A DNA stretch of 64,000 bases, taken from Mycolicibacterium moriokaense (GTDB lineage Bacteria; Actinomycetota; Actinomycetes; Mycobacteriales; Mycobacteriaceae). Shown in pieces: positions 8,723-17,176 of the stretch (positions within the stretch are counted from its first letter, which is position 1; every line of letters starts with the position of its first letter). The notes under the pieces were generated by a model. That model had not been told where the DNA came from and did not search any database. It worked only from the letters and a program-made list of their open reading frames with translations. The position numbers were made by a program, and so were the translations under genes. The DNA lies in contig NZ_QJJU01000001.1 in assembly GCF_003201655.1 (NCBI RefSeq), forward strand, positions 186,001-250,000, given 5' to 3'.

Positions 8723-8960
8723 GCGTCACTCCTGACGGCAACGGATCTTGTTGTATGCCCACAACTCTCGCGGTATGCCGATGGCTTGTCTGCATGGGTG
8801 GCCCCCCAATGGAGGTGCTGGAAACCCGACCCGGGGCATACCGGTTAACCCCCATAGCGGGGCCCGTGAACAGGACCTGCCAGGCGACCACCACCGCAGT
8901 GGCGGCCAGCAGGGCGGTCGTGACGACGCTGCGGAGCAGTCGTGTGTCGGTGGTGTCCAT
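8712..8960 (-). CDS. Possible small membrane protein upstream of the sigma factor
   Basis: An 82-codon frame beginning [20 protein letters not shown] with one strong membrane segment (about 11-32), ending 11 nt inside the sigma factor gene. The first half has the high third-position GC of real genes here. The second half (from about residue 37) does not, and the start has only a weak ribosome site (GTGG). It could be a genuine small regulator of the sigma factor, taking the place of the missing anti-sigma factor, or a chance frame. Confidence 0.35.
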   Translation of the reverse strand: MDTTDTRLLRSVVTTALLAATAVVVAWQVLFTGPAMGVNRYAPGRVSSTSIGGPPMQTSHRHTARVVGIQQDPLPSGVTHAQ

Positions 8961-9106
8961 CGTTGCCCACGATTGCGGTTTCTGCGGCGTGCGTCGTCGA
9001 CGGTGGCCCCCATTTGTGATTACCGCTAGCGGCCATAGGTGGTTACCCCAGCGGCCGCACAGCGCGCGCACAGGGGGACGGCAGCCGCGGAGGCTAACCA
9101 GGATGT

Positions 9107-10519
9107 GTGGGCGGAAGGGTGCTGTCGGTGCTGGTGCGCCCGACCGCACCACCGATGTGGCTGGGCCTGCTTGTCGCAGCCGCAGCAATTTGCGCCGAGA
9201 CGCTGTTCGTGGTGCTGCTAAGGACTCTTGCCCCGATGGACACCTTCGGCGTGGTCTATCTGCTTGGCGCGCTGGTCGTCGCGATCGGATGGGGGACGGG
9301 CCTCGCCGCGGTAACTTCTGTGGTGAGCGCGATGGCCTGGGGGTACTTCCGTGACTGGCCGAACGACTCGTTCGATCCCACGTCGCTACGCAACTGGGTG
9401 GTCATCGGTGTGTTCCTCGTCGCGACGTTGATGGCGAACAGCCTGGCCGGGGTGGCCAGGGCCAGGGCCGCCGAAGCCGAGCGCGGCGCCGAGCGTCAGG
9501 CCGCGCTGCGACGCGTCGCGACCGCCGTGGCCCATGGGATACCACCGCAAGAGGTGTTTTACACGGTGACAACGGAGTTGGCGCACGCGCTTCGCGTCAG
9601 ACACACCGCACTGTTTCGATATGAACCCGACGGCAGCGCCGTGCTGGTTGCGGTTCACGACAAATCCAGTGCGCAACCGATGTCAGTCGGCGAACACTTC
9701 TCAATCTCGGGCGATGACGCCGCGGCGAAACTATTGGGCGAGGGCCGGGTAGCCCCGATCGTCGTCGACGGCCAGGAATGGGGCGTGGCCGTGGTGAGTT
9801 CCTCTCCCGCGCAGCCGTTTCCAGCCGAAACCGAGGCGCGTCTGATGGACTTCGCTGAACTGGTCGCGATGGCCATCGCCAACGCACAGGCTCGTTCGGA
9901 CCTCAACGCGTCCCGCGCGCGCATCGTCACCGCCGCCGACGACGCCCGCAGGCGGTTGGAGCGGGATTTGCACGACGGGGCGCAACAGCGCCTGGTGTCG
10001 CTTGCGCTCAAGGCCCGCATGACCGAGGTGTCCTTGCCTGCGGGGCAAGGCGCGCTCAAGGAACAGCTCGCCGAGATCGTCCAGGGCCTCGGCGAGGTGT
10101 CCGAGGAGCTGCGCGCGATCTCCCGCGGCATCCATCCCGCGATCCTGTCCAAGGGCGGGCTCGGCCCAGCGCTGCGGTCGCTGGCCTGTCGCTCGGTGGT
10201 CCCCGTCGAACTCGACATCGGCGTCGAAGGCCGGCTACCCGACCGGGTGGAGGTCGCCGCCTATTACGTTGTGGCTGAAGCGCTTACCAACACGGCGCGG
10301 CACGCGCATGCGGCCGAGGTCAAGGTGAGTGTGCAAGCCGCCGATGGCCAGCTCGACCTGACGATCTCCGACGATGGCGCCGGTGGCGCCGACCCGGCGA
10401 ACGGATCCGGTTTGATCGGTCTTGTCGACCGCGTCGAAGCGGTCGGCGGTCACCTTTCGGTCAGCAGCCCGGCCGGTTCCGGCACGTCCCTTGCCGCGAC
10501 CATTCCGCTCGCGGCGTAG
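9107..10519 (+). CDS. Sensor histidine kinase (membrane, GAF, HisKA_3, HATPase)
   Basis: A 470-residue sensor kinase. Three to four membrane helices (about 17-115) of DUF4118 type precede a GAF-like domain (about 130-260). A HisKA_3 dimerisation helix follows with the phosphoacceptor His289 in LERDLHDGAQQRL, then a HATPase domain (VVAEALTNTARHAHA, then SDDGAGG and GSGLIGLVDRVEA). The architecture matches NarL/DevR-partnered kinases. No response regulator gene is adjacent, so the kinase is an orphan in this window. The GTG at 9107 is a likely start; in-frame GTGs at 9119 and 9128 are alternatives. Confidence 0.88.
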   Translation: MGGRVLSVLVRPTAPPMWLGLLVAAAAICAETLFVVLLRTLAPMDTFGVVYLLGALVVAIGWGTGLAAVTSVVSAMAWGYFRDWPNDSFDPTSLRNWVVIGVFLVATLMANSLAGVARARAAEAERGAERQAALRRVATAVAHGIPPQEVFYTVTTELAHALRVRHTALFRYEPDGSAVLVAVHDKSSAQPMSVGEHFSISGDDAAAKLLGEGRVAPIVVDGQEWGVAVVSSSPAQPFPAETEARLMDFAELVAMAIANAQARSDLNASRARIVTAADDARRRLERDLHDGAQQRLVSLALKARMTEVSLPAGQGALKEQLAEIVQGLGEVSEELRAISRGIHPAILSKGGLGPALRSLACRSVVPVELDIGVEGRLPDRVEVAAYYVVAEALTNTARHAHAAEVKVSVQAADGQLDLTISDDGAGGADPANGSGLIGLVDRVEAVGGHLSVSSPAGSGTSLAATIPLAA

Positions 10520-10562
10520 TGCCTAGCGTGTGGCTCTGACATTTTGGTGTGTTGGTGGTGGG

Positions 10563-10589
10563 TTATCCACAGTTGGCATTTGATCCACA
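10563..10589. promoter_or_regulatory. Two DnaA-box-like nonamers upstream of the 13E12 gene
   Basis: TTATCCACA (10563-10571) is an exact match to the classical DnaA box, and TGATCCACA (10581-10589) differs at one position. They lie on the same strand 60-90 bp upstream of the DUF222/HNH gene. They may contribute to regulation of the element; two boxes alone do not make an origin. Confidence 0.4.
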
Positions 10590-10622
10590 GGCTGGACGGG
10601 GTGGGACTGTTGGGCCGGGGTT

Positions 10623-10638
10623 TGGCACATGTGTTCGA
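10623..10638. promoter_or_regulatory. LexA (SOS) box-like operator
   Basis: TGGCACATGTGTTCGA matches the mycobacterial LexA consensus TCGAAC-N4-GTTCGA at 10 of 12 defined positions; the right half is perfect. It ends 12 nt before the ATG of the 13E12/DUF222-HNH gene. 13E12 elements are known members of the mycobacterial LexA regulon, which supports the call. Confidence 0.6.
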
Positions 10639-10650
10639 TAGCGTTGGGGT

Positions 10651-12036
10651 ATGGCCGAATTCGTCACCGCAGAGGCGGCACGCGAGCGTTTTCGCGAGCT
10701 GGCTGATCAGGTTGACGCTGCATATGCTCAGATGCGGGCGTTGTCTTCTGATGAGGTGGGCAACGAGTTTCGCGCGGAGTTCGCCGAGCGACTGGAAACC
10801 CAGGACCGCACCAACCGCGGCCTGATGTATCGGGTATTCGGCGAGATGGCCGACCCGCCCGATGAATCGGGTATGGCCCCAATTCTGGTGAACAGCTTGG
10901 CGGCGCGGCTGCGGATCCCGCCGCGGGAGGTCAAGCGCCGCTTGAAACTGGCCGGGCGCATCCGGCCGCGGCGCCAACTGGCCGGCCCGCTACTGGCACC
11001 CGAACTACCCGAAGTGGCGCAGGCGGTCGAAGCCGGCGCGATCGGCGAGGACCATCTGCGGGTGATCAGCCGGGCCATCGACCGGTTGCCCTCCTGCGTG
11101 TCGATAACCGACCGCGACGAGGTTGAACGCAGTTTGGTGCGCGAAGCCAGCAAGAACGATGCTGAGATCGTGAAGGCTGTCGCCCGCCGTATCGATGAGA
11201 TCTTCAACCCCGACGGCGATTACGACGAGACCGACCGGGCCCGGCGCCGCAGCCTCCACCTCGGCGCGCAGGGACCCGATGGGATGTCGCGGTTGTCGGG
11301 CTGGATCGACCCGGAAACCCGTAGCTATGTGGAGGCGGTCACCGCCGCGGTGCGTCCCGGCCGGCACCTGCCCGACGGCACCCTCGTCGAGGTGGCTGAT
11401 GAGCGCAGCGGCGCCCAGCGCTGCCATGACGGCATCAAACTCGGTCTCAAGGCCGGCATCGCCTCCGGTGGCATGGGTTCACACCGCGGCCATCCAGTCA
11501 CCGTGGTGGTGCGCACCACGCTGGCCGAACTCAACCAAGCCGTCCACGCCGTCACCAACCCCGACGTTCCGATGCCGGCCCCGGCGCGCACCGGCGGTGA
11601 CACCGCGCTGCCGATGCGCGATGTGATCAGGATGGCCTCAGATGGCATCCACTATCTCGTGGTGTTCGACGACCACAGCGACCGACCTATCTACCTGGGG
11701 CGCCAAAAGCGCATCGCCACAACCGATCAGCGCATCATCTGCTACGCCAGAGATGGCGGCTGCACCCGCCCTGGCTGTCTAGAACCCGGCTATCACAGCG
11801 AGGTCCACCACAGCCCCGAATGGGCCACCGGTGGCACCACCGACGCCGACACCCTGTTCTTCGCCTGCGGCCCCGACCACAAACACGTCACCGACGGCGA
11901 CTATCACACCACCGTCACCGACACCGGCCGGCTGGCCTGGACCGACGGCACCACACCACCCGAAATCAACCACGCCCACCACCCCGAAGAACTCCTACAC
12001 GGCGACACCGACCCACCACACAACCAACAGGAATAG
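10651..12036 (+). CDS. 13E12 repeat family protein: DUF222 + HNH endonuclease
   Basis: A 461-residue protein with an N-terminal DUF222 region (about 1-320) and a C-terminal HNH nuclease motif (CTRPGCLEPGYHSEVHHSPE, about 371-390, followed by DADTLFFACGPDHKHV). This is the full-length REP13E12 architecture, which is multicopy and mobile-like in mycobacteria; in M. tuberculosis such copies are DNA-damage inducible. The ATG at 10651 sits directly behind a LexA-like box. The nuclease Cys and His residues are intact, so this copy is probably active. A truncated relative lies near 50 kb. Confidence 0.9.
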   Translation: MAEFVTAEAARERFRELADQVDAAYAQMRALSSDEVGNEFRAEFAERLETQDRTNRGLMYRVFGEMADPPDESGMAPILVNSLAARLRIPPREVKRRLKLAGRIRPRRQLAGPLLAPELPEVAQAVEAGAIGEDHLRVISRAIDRLPSCVSITDRDEVERSLVREASKNDAEIVKAVARRIDEIFNPDGDYDETDRARRRSLHLGAQGPDGMSRLSGWIDPETRSYVEAVTAAVRPGRHLPDGTLVEVADERSGAQRCHDGIKLGLKAGIASGGMGSHRGHPVTVVVRTTLAELNQAVHAVTNPDVPMPAPARTGGDTALPMRDVIRMASDGIHYLVVFDDHSDRPIYLGRQKRIATTDQRIICYARDGGCTRPGCLEPGYHSEVHHSPEWATGGTTDADTLFFACGPDHKHVTDGDYHTTVTDTGRLAWTDGTTPPEINHAHHPEELLHGDTDPPHNQQE

Positions 12037-12039
12037 TCT

Positions 12040-12297
12040 TCACCAGTGCCAGGGCCAGCCCCACGGGTGCCAGAACGGATTGCCGTGCCACGCGCCGCCA
12101 TACCCGTATCCCCCGCCGCGCCCGTAGCCATGCCCATAGCCGTGGCCGCCTCCGTGCCAGCCCACCGGCTGCGCGGTCGAAGTTCCGGAATTCGGTTGGG
12201 CCGGGCTGGCTTCGGCGATTCCCGTTCCGATGCCGAGCGTGGACGCACCGACGATGCCGGCGATCGCGATACTGCTGATGACTCGTTTGATGTTCAT
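12040..12297 (-). CDS. Secreted Gly/His/Trp-rich small protein
   Basis: An 85-residue preprotein starting MNIKRVISSIAIAG, with a signal peptide ending near AEA-SP (about residue 31). The mature part is rich in Gly, His, Tyr and Trp (WHGGGHGYGHGYGRG, then WHGNPFWHPWGWPWHW). The repeated His and aromatic residues would allow metal binding or surface aggregation, but no family is recognised. An in-frame upstream ATG at 12345 would add 16 residues without signal character. The gene is convergent with the 13E12 gene, 3 bp apart. Confidence 0.65.
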   Translation of the reverse strand: MNIKRVISSIAIAGIVGASTLGIGTGIAEASPAQPNSGTSTAQPVGWHGGGHGYGHGYGRGGGYGYGGAWHGNPFWHPWGWPWHW

Positions 12298-12376
12298 ACG
12301 ATCCACAGTCGGCCGCACGCGCGCAGGCGTCGTCGGTGTTGGCACCCAATAGGCGCCCCAAGCTAGCCGGTAAGCC

Positions 12377-14548
12377 TCAGGCAGACGCCTTCACCTTGGC
12401 CGCTGCCGCCTCAGGCATGGGCTCGTAGCGCGCGAACGACCGCGTGAACGATCCGGCGCCGTGTGACAGCGATCTCAAATCGATTGCGTACCGCGTTAAT
12501 TCGACTTCGGGTATCTCGGCCCTCACCACCGTGCGATCCTCGCCGACATTTTCGGTGCCCAGCACACGGCCGCGGCGACTCGCAAGGTCGCTCATCACCG
12601 AACCGACCATGTCGTCGGGCACCAGCACCGACACCACGTCCACGGGCTCGAGCAGGTTCACCCGGGTTGCGGCGGCCGCCTCGCGCAGCGCCAACCCACC
12701 CGCCATCTGGAACGCGAAGTCCGACGAGTCCACGCTGTGCGCCTTGCCGTCAAACAGGGTGACGCGGATGTCGACTACCGGATACCCCGCGCCTGCCCCG
12801 TTGAGTAGGCCCTTTTCCATCTGCGCCTTCACGCCCTTCTCGACGCTCGGAATGAAGTTCCGCGGGACTGAACCGCCGACGACCTTGTCGACGAACTCGA
12901 ATCCCGAACCTTCGGGCAGCGGCTCCACCTCGATGTCGCACACCGCGAACTGGCCATGTCCGCCGGATTGCTTGACGTGTCGCCCATGGCCTTTGGCGTG
13001 GCCGCCGAACGTTTCTCGCAGCGGCACGCGCAGTTCGACGGTGTCCACGGCAACGCCGTACCTTCGGGCCAGCGCGTCGAGCACCACGCCGGCATGGGCC
13101 TCACCCATGCACCACAGCACGATCTGATGGGTCTCGGGATTCTGTTCGATGCGCAGAGTCGGGTCCTCGGCGGCCAGCCGTTGCAGGCCGACCGAGAGCT
13201 TGTCCTCGTCGGTCTTGGCGCGTGGCTGCACTGCCATCGGCAACAGCGGCTCGGGCATCGTCCACGGCTTGAGCACCATCGGGTCGGGCTTCTCGGACAG
13301 CGTGTCGCCGGTTTCGGCCTTGGACAGCCTGCCGATCGCGCAGATGTCGCCCGCCACCACAGCGGGGGCAGGCCGCTGCACCTTGCCGAGCGGGAACGAC
13401 AGCGCGCCGATTCGTTCGTCCTCGTCGTGGTCGGCGTGGCCGGTTGACGAGCTGAACCCGTCGGACCCGAAAAAAGAACTGAAATGGCCCGACACGTGAA
13501 CCGTTGCGTCGGGCCTGATGGTCCCGGAGAACACCCGGACCAGGCTGACCCTGCCGACGTAGGGATCCGACGTCGTCTTGACCACCTCGGCCAGCAGCGG
13601 CCCGTTCGGATCGCATGCCAACCCTTCGCGGGTTTTGCCTTGTGGCGTGAAGACCTCGGGCAGCTTGTGTTCCGGGGGCGACGGAAACGCGCTAGTCATG
13701 ATCTCCAGCAATTCCAGCGTGCCGACACCCGTACCGCTACACGCCGGGATCACCGGGAAGAACGACCCTCGGGCGACGGCCTTTTCCAGATCCTCGATCA
13801 GCACCGCCTGGTCGATCTCCTCGCCACCGAGGTAGCGCTCCATCAACGTCTCGTCCTCGGACTCCTCGATGATTCCCTCGATCAGGGTGCCGCGGAGTAC
13901 CTCGATCGGTTCGGAGTAGGACGCGTCCGGCGCGTGGGTGTCGGTCCGTTTGCCGTTCGAGTACTCATAGTGCGTCTGCGACAGCAACCCGATCAGGCCG
14001 GTACACGGGGAGTCGGCGGCCAGATACAGCGGCAATACCTTGTCGCCGAACGCTGCCTGCGCAGCCACGAGTGCACTCTCATAGTTCGCGCGGGCGTGGT
14101 CGAGCTTCGTGATCACCACGGCGCGCGGCATGCCCACCTGCGCGCACTCCAGCCACAGCGATTTGGTGGGGTCGTCGACTCCTTCGTTCGCGGCGATGAC
14201 GAAAAGCGCGCAGTCTGCGGCTCTCAGGCCTGCCCGCAGTTCACCAACGAAGTCCGCGTAGCCGGGAGTGTCGATCAGGTTGACCTTGATCCCGTCTTGC
14301 TCGAGTGGCGCGAGCGCGAGGCCGACCGAACGCTGCTGGGCGAGCTCCGCCTCATCGCTGTCGCACACAGTGGTGCCGTCGACCACGGAGCCCTGTCTGG
14401 TCAGGACGCCGGAGGCGACCAGCAGGGCCTCGACGAGTGTGGTCTTGCCGCCACCCGATGGGCCCACCAGCACCACATTGCGGATGGCGGCCGGACTGTC
14501 CGCGGTGGGGGCGGCTCCGGCCTGGGACGTTGTCGTCTTGTCTGCCAT
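12377..14548 (-). CDS. fusA2: Elongation factor G-like GTPase (EF-G2, Rv0120c-like)
   Basis: A 723-residue translational-GTPase-like protein starting MADKTTTSQAG, with GGGAGGGA just upstream; the frame continues upstream without homology. The P-loop is GPSGGGKTTL (about 29-38) and G3 is DTPGYADF. G4 is TKLD where canonical EF-G has NKxD. Domains II-V follow, including RVNLLEPVDVVSVLVPDDMV and the C-terminal RSLSHGAGSFTRSFARYEPM. The family (Rv0120c) is a paralogue of FusA1 with unclear, possibly stress- or recycling-related, function. A PPOX protein (Rv0121c-like) nearby keeps the M. tuberculosis neighbourhood. Confidence 0.88.
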   Translation of the reverse strand: MADKTTTSQAGAAPTADSPAAIRNVVLVGPSGGGKTTLVEALLVASGVLTRQGSVVDGTTVCDSDEAELAQQRSVGLALAPLEQDGIKVNLIDTPGYADFVGELRAGLRAADCALFVIAANEGVDDPTKSLWLECAQVGMPRAVVITKLDHARANYESALVAAQAAFGDKVLPLYLAADSPCTGLIGLLSQTHYEYSNGKRTDTHAPDASYSEPIEVLRGTLIEGIIEESEDETLMERYLGGEEIDQAVLIEDLEKAVARGSFFPVIPACSGTGVGTLELLEIMTSAFPSPPEHKLPEVFTPQGKTREGLACDPNGPLLAEVVKTTSDPYVGRVSLVRVFSGTIRPDATVHVSGHFSSFFGSDGFSSSTGHADHDEDERIGALSFPLGKVQRPAPAVVAGDICAIGRLSKAETGDTLSEKPDPMVLKPWTMPEPLLPMAVQPRAKTDEDKLSVGLQRLAAEDPTLRIEQNPETHQIVLWCMGEAHAGVVLDALARRYGVAVDTVELRVPLRETFGGHAKGHGRHVKQSGGHGQFAVCDIEVEPLPEGSGFEFVDKVVGGSVPRNFIPSVEKGVKAQMEKGLLNGAGAGYPVVDIRVTLFDGKAHSVDSSDFAFQMAGGLALREAAAATRVNLLEPVDVVSVLVPDDMVGSVMSDLASRRGRVLGTENVGEDRTVVRAEIPEVELTRYAIDLRSLSHGAGSFTRSFARYEPMPEAAAAKVKASA

Positions 14549-14668
14549 GACGGTCCCTCCCGGGAAGCTGCAGTGCTTCCCATCGGATCTGTTAATCCAC
14601 AATTCCCCGAACCGACACCGAGCACAAGAGAATCGATGAGTTTGGCGGGTGTCCCTATGCTGGGATGC

Positions 14669-15241
14669 ATGCCGTCCGTCGGGATGCGCATTACCGCCTT
14701 GCTCGGCGCGGTGGTCATGGCCGCCGCGGTGAGCTCGTGTGGGGAGTTCGCGCCTACCTCGGACACGCAGGCGGCGAAGCACGACGCGGCAGACGTCACG
14801 TTCGCGCAGAAGATGATTCCGCATCATCAACAGGCGCTCGATATGGCGGCGATGGTGCCGCCCCGCACCTCCAACCACGGACTCATCGTCATGGCCAAAC
14901 ACATTGCGCTGGATCAGCAGGCACAGATCGACACATTGCAGCGACTGCTCCAGCAATGGGGCGAGCCGGCTGCCATGGATCACATGGCACACAGCGGAAT
15001 GGACATGGACGGCATGGTGGACGCGGCGACGATGGCCAGGCTGCCCGCGTTGAAGGGCGCCGAGTTCGATGAGGCGTGGCTGAGATCGATGATCGTCCAC
15101 CATCAGGGTGCGGTCGCGATGGCAGAGCCCGAAATTGCGCACGGCGAGAATCCGGCGGCCGTGCGGATGGCCAAGGTCATTGTCGATTGGCAGCAACTGG
15201 CGATCGGCCGAATGCACGCCATGTTGGGCCCGGCGGAGTGA
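14669..15241 (+). CDS. DUF305 lipoprotein, Met/His-rich
   Basis: A 190-residue lipoprotein with a signal peptide ending in lipobox VSSC (Cys at about 24) and a DUF305 ferritin-like helical domain. Two His-His helices are evident, FAQKMIPHHQQALDMAAMV and LRSMIVHHQGAVAMAEPEI, separated by a Met/His stretch (MDHMAHSGMDMDGM). DUF305 proteins such as CopM bind copper or silver in the periplasm. A role in metal handling is inferred from these residues. It is divergent from the EF-G2-like gene; the long open frame running antisense to that gene upstream is not coding. Confidence 0.82.
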   Translation: MPSVGMRITALLGAVVMAAAVSSCGEFAPTSDTQAAKHDAADVTFAQKMIPHHQQALDMAAMVPPRTSNHGLIVMAKHIALDQQAQIDTLQRLLQQWGEPAAMDHMAHSGMDMDGMVDAATMARLPALKGAEFDEAWLRSMIVHHQGAVAMAEPEIAHGENPAAVRMAKVIVDWQQLAIGRMHAMLGPAE

Positions 15242-15299
15242 CATTGCGACTACCCGTCCGGTAATCGACACATGGTCGGCTCGCGATGAGGCTGTAGCC

Positions 15300-15668
15300 A
15301 TGACAACTTACGACGAGCTGGCACAGCGCTACATCGACACCTGGAACGAAACCGACCCGAGCGCGCGGCGCACCGCCGTGGATCGGCTCTTCACCGAGGA
15401 CGCCCGCTACGTGGACCCGATGGCTGCCGCAGACGGCCATGAGGCGATCGCGTCGTTGATCGGCACGGTGCAGCAGCAGTTCCCCGACTTCAGGTTCCGG
15501 TTGGCCGGTCCGGTCGACGGGCACCACAACCAGGCCCGGTTCGGGTGGGAACTGGGCCAGAACGGGAGCGATGCTCCGATCGTCGGATTCGACGTGGCCG
15601 TCACCGACGACGAGGGGCGCATTCAGAGCGTGCTGGGGTTCCTCGACAAGGTGCCCGCGACGGCCTGA
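15300..15668 (+). CDS. SnoaL/NTF2-like protein
   Basis: A 122-residue protein of the NTF2 cone fold. MTTYDELAQRYIDTWNETDP and the strand FTEDARYVDPMAAADGHEAI, followed by the FRLAGPVDGHHNQARFGWEL segment, give the typical SnoaL-like pattern. Its ATG at 15300 has GAGG upstream. Members range from isomerases and hydrolases to ligand-binding proteins; nothing here identifies a substrate. It is convergent with the PPOX gene, which ends 4 bp away. Confidence 0.75.
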   Translation: MTTYDELAQRYIDTWNETDPSARRTAVDRLFTEDARYVDPMAAADGHEAIASLIGTVQQQFPDFRFRLAGPVDGHHNQARFGWELGQNGSDAPIVGFDVAVTDDEGRIQSVLGFLDKVPATA

Positions 15669-15672
15669 GCGG

Positions 15673-16080
15673 TCAAGCCTGCCAGGACGACCACTTCTTG
15701 ACGTCGACGGTGACGACGGGTCCGTCAAGCGCAATTCGTTGGTACTGAACGTATTTCTGGCGCAACCACGCGTAGCCACCCGCCATCGCCTCGCCGCTGT
15801 AGTGGATTGATGCGATGCCGTCGGCACGTACCCACCACAGCTGCGACCAGTTGTCCTCGTAGTGATCGACGAGCAGGCTCACTTGTGGGTTGGCTTCGAT
15901 GTTGGCCAGCCTGCGAAGTTTCCTGGTGGACTTACGTTTGGCGTCGATCGCGGTGTACACAACGTCGCCGTGCACCGCGAACACGATGGGCACCAAGTGC
16001 GGCGCACCGTCCGGTCCGACGGTGGCGAGCATTGCCACCGGAGATTCTGCGAACATGGCAATGGCATCGTTGTCGGCCAT
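15673..16080 (-). CDS. PPOX-class F420-dependent protein (Rv0121c-like)
   Basis: A 135-residue split-barrel flavin/F420-binding protein. [40 protein letters not shown] and [20 protein letters not shown] mark the TIGR03668 branch to which Rv0121c belongs. These enzymes use coenzyme F420 or flavin in poorly defined reductions. Its closeness to the EF-G2-like gene matches the order Rv0120c-Rv0121c, though here a DUF305 lipoprotein and a SnoaL-like gene have come between them. Confidence 0.82.
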   Translation of the reverse strand: MADNDAIAMFAESPVAMLATVGPDGAPHLVPIVFAVHGDVVYTAIDAKRKSTRKLRRLANIEANPQVSLLVDHYEDNWSQLWWVRADGIASIHYSGEAMAGGYAWLRQKYVQYQRIALDGPVVTVDVKKWSSWQA

Positions 16081-16274
16081 TGGCCCAGCCTATTCCTGGC
16101 CCGCCAGTCGTCCGTGCACGCCTTGTTGGCGGGGGTCAGGGGGGTCCAAGCACCCAAGGTGGCCAGGGAGACCGTGTGGCGGCGATCGACCAACCAAGCG
16201 CGGACTGCTGACGAGAGCGCCGCATAGCTCGAACGCGGCGATACGCTGGGCGTATGGCGGGATCGGCGTAAGGC

Positions 16275-17174
16275 ATGGAGTTCAGGGAACTCGCAGCCTT
16301 CGTCGCGATCGCCGAGGAGGGCGGATTGTCGGCCGCCTCGCGCCGCCTTCACATCAGCCAGCCGGCGTTGTCGCAGACCGTGAACGGCCTCGAACGCGAG
16401 CTGGGCATCAAGCTATTGGTGCGGAGCAGCACAGGCGTGCAGCCGACCGAGGCGGGGATGGCTTTCCTTGCGGAGGCACGCGCGCTGCTCGCGCGCCGTG
16501 ACCAGGCCGTCGCGACGATGGCCGAGTTGACCGCCGACGGCGGCGGCACCATCAGGCTTGGGATCCCACTGGAGCTGGACGCGGACGTGCTGCCGAGGGC
16601 GCTGGCTCGGTTCACCGCGAAATACCCTGAGACGCAGGTGGTTCCGCGCCAGCTGTCCACCGCAGCGCAGTTCAACGCCTTGCGCGATGACACGCTCGAC
16701 GTCGGACTCGTGCGCGAACGGTTGGCGGGTCCGGAGTTCGACGCGATGCTGGTGTCCAGGGAGAATCTCGGCGTTCTGATCCCATCGGATCTGGCCGGCG
16801 ACCTCGTGGGCCCCGACGGTGTGCGGCTGGACGCGCTGCATGGGTTGAAGTGGATCGGTTTTCCGCGCGCCGGCAGCCCGGCGTGGTTCGACGAACTCAC
16901 GTCGATCCTGCGCAGCCACGGTATCGACGTCGGTCTGCCCGTGCCGGAGGACCTCGAGCTCGTCGCCGCGATGAAGTACGCGTCGGTCGGCTCCGGGCAC
17001 GCGTTCGCTCTTGCCCCGCGGCGCGGGCAGGATCAGTTGCCTGCGGCCGTCATTTGGGCTCCGCTCGTCGGCAACCCGTTGGTGCGTAGAACCTGGGCGG
17101 TGTGGCTGTCCAGTTCACGCAGGCGCGACATCGGACATTTCGTCACGTCCTTCGACAGCCCGGATGACGACTAG
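16275..17174 (+). CDS. LysR-family transcriptional regulator
   Basis: A 299-residue LysR regulator. The N-terminal winged helix-turn-helix (MEFRELAAFVAIAEEGGLSA, then RRLHISQPALSQTVNGLERE) covers about 1-60, and a periplasmic-binding-like effector domain covers about 90-290. LysR proteins usually control a divergent neighbour; the upstream divergent gene is the PPOX protein, about 195 bp away. It is convergent with an SDR gene 2 bp downstream. Target and effector are unknown. Confidence 0.88.
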   Translation: MEFRELAAFVAIAEEGGLSAASRRLHISQPALSQTVNGLERELGIKLLVRSSTGVQPTEAGMAFLAEARALLARRDQAVATMAELTADGGGTIRLGIPLELDADVLPRALARFTAKYPETQVVPRQLSTAAQFNALRDDTLDVGLVRERLAGPEFDAMLVSRENLGVLIPSDLAGDLVGPDGVRLDALHGLKWIGFPRAGSPAWFDELTSILRSHGIDVGLPVPEDLELVAAMKYASVGSGHAFALAPRRGQDQLPAAVIWAPLVGNPLVRRTWAVWLSSSRRRDIGHFVTSFDSPDDD

Positions 17175-17176
17175 CG

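Noticed and set aside
8820..8846. GGAA-N20-GTT, resembling a SigH/SigR-type promoter on the plus strand
   Set aside because: The next plus-strand gene starts about 260 bp further on, and the sigma gene itself is on the other strand; spacing is also long. Likely chance.
10563..10589. DnaA-box pair as a replication origin
   Set aside because: No dnaA/dnaN/recF context, no cluster of further boxes and no AT-rich unwinding region are present.
13484..14668. Long plus-strand open frame antisense to the EF-G2-like gene
   Set aside because: It is a GC-driven shadow with Arg/Gln-rich composition; only its last part, from 14669, codes for the DUF305 lipoprotein.
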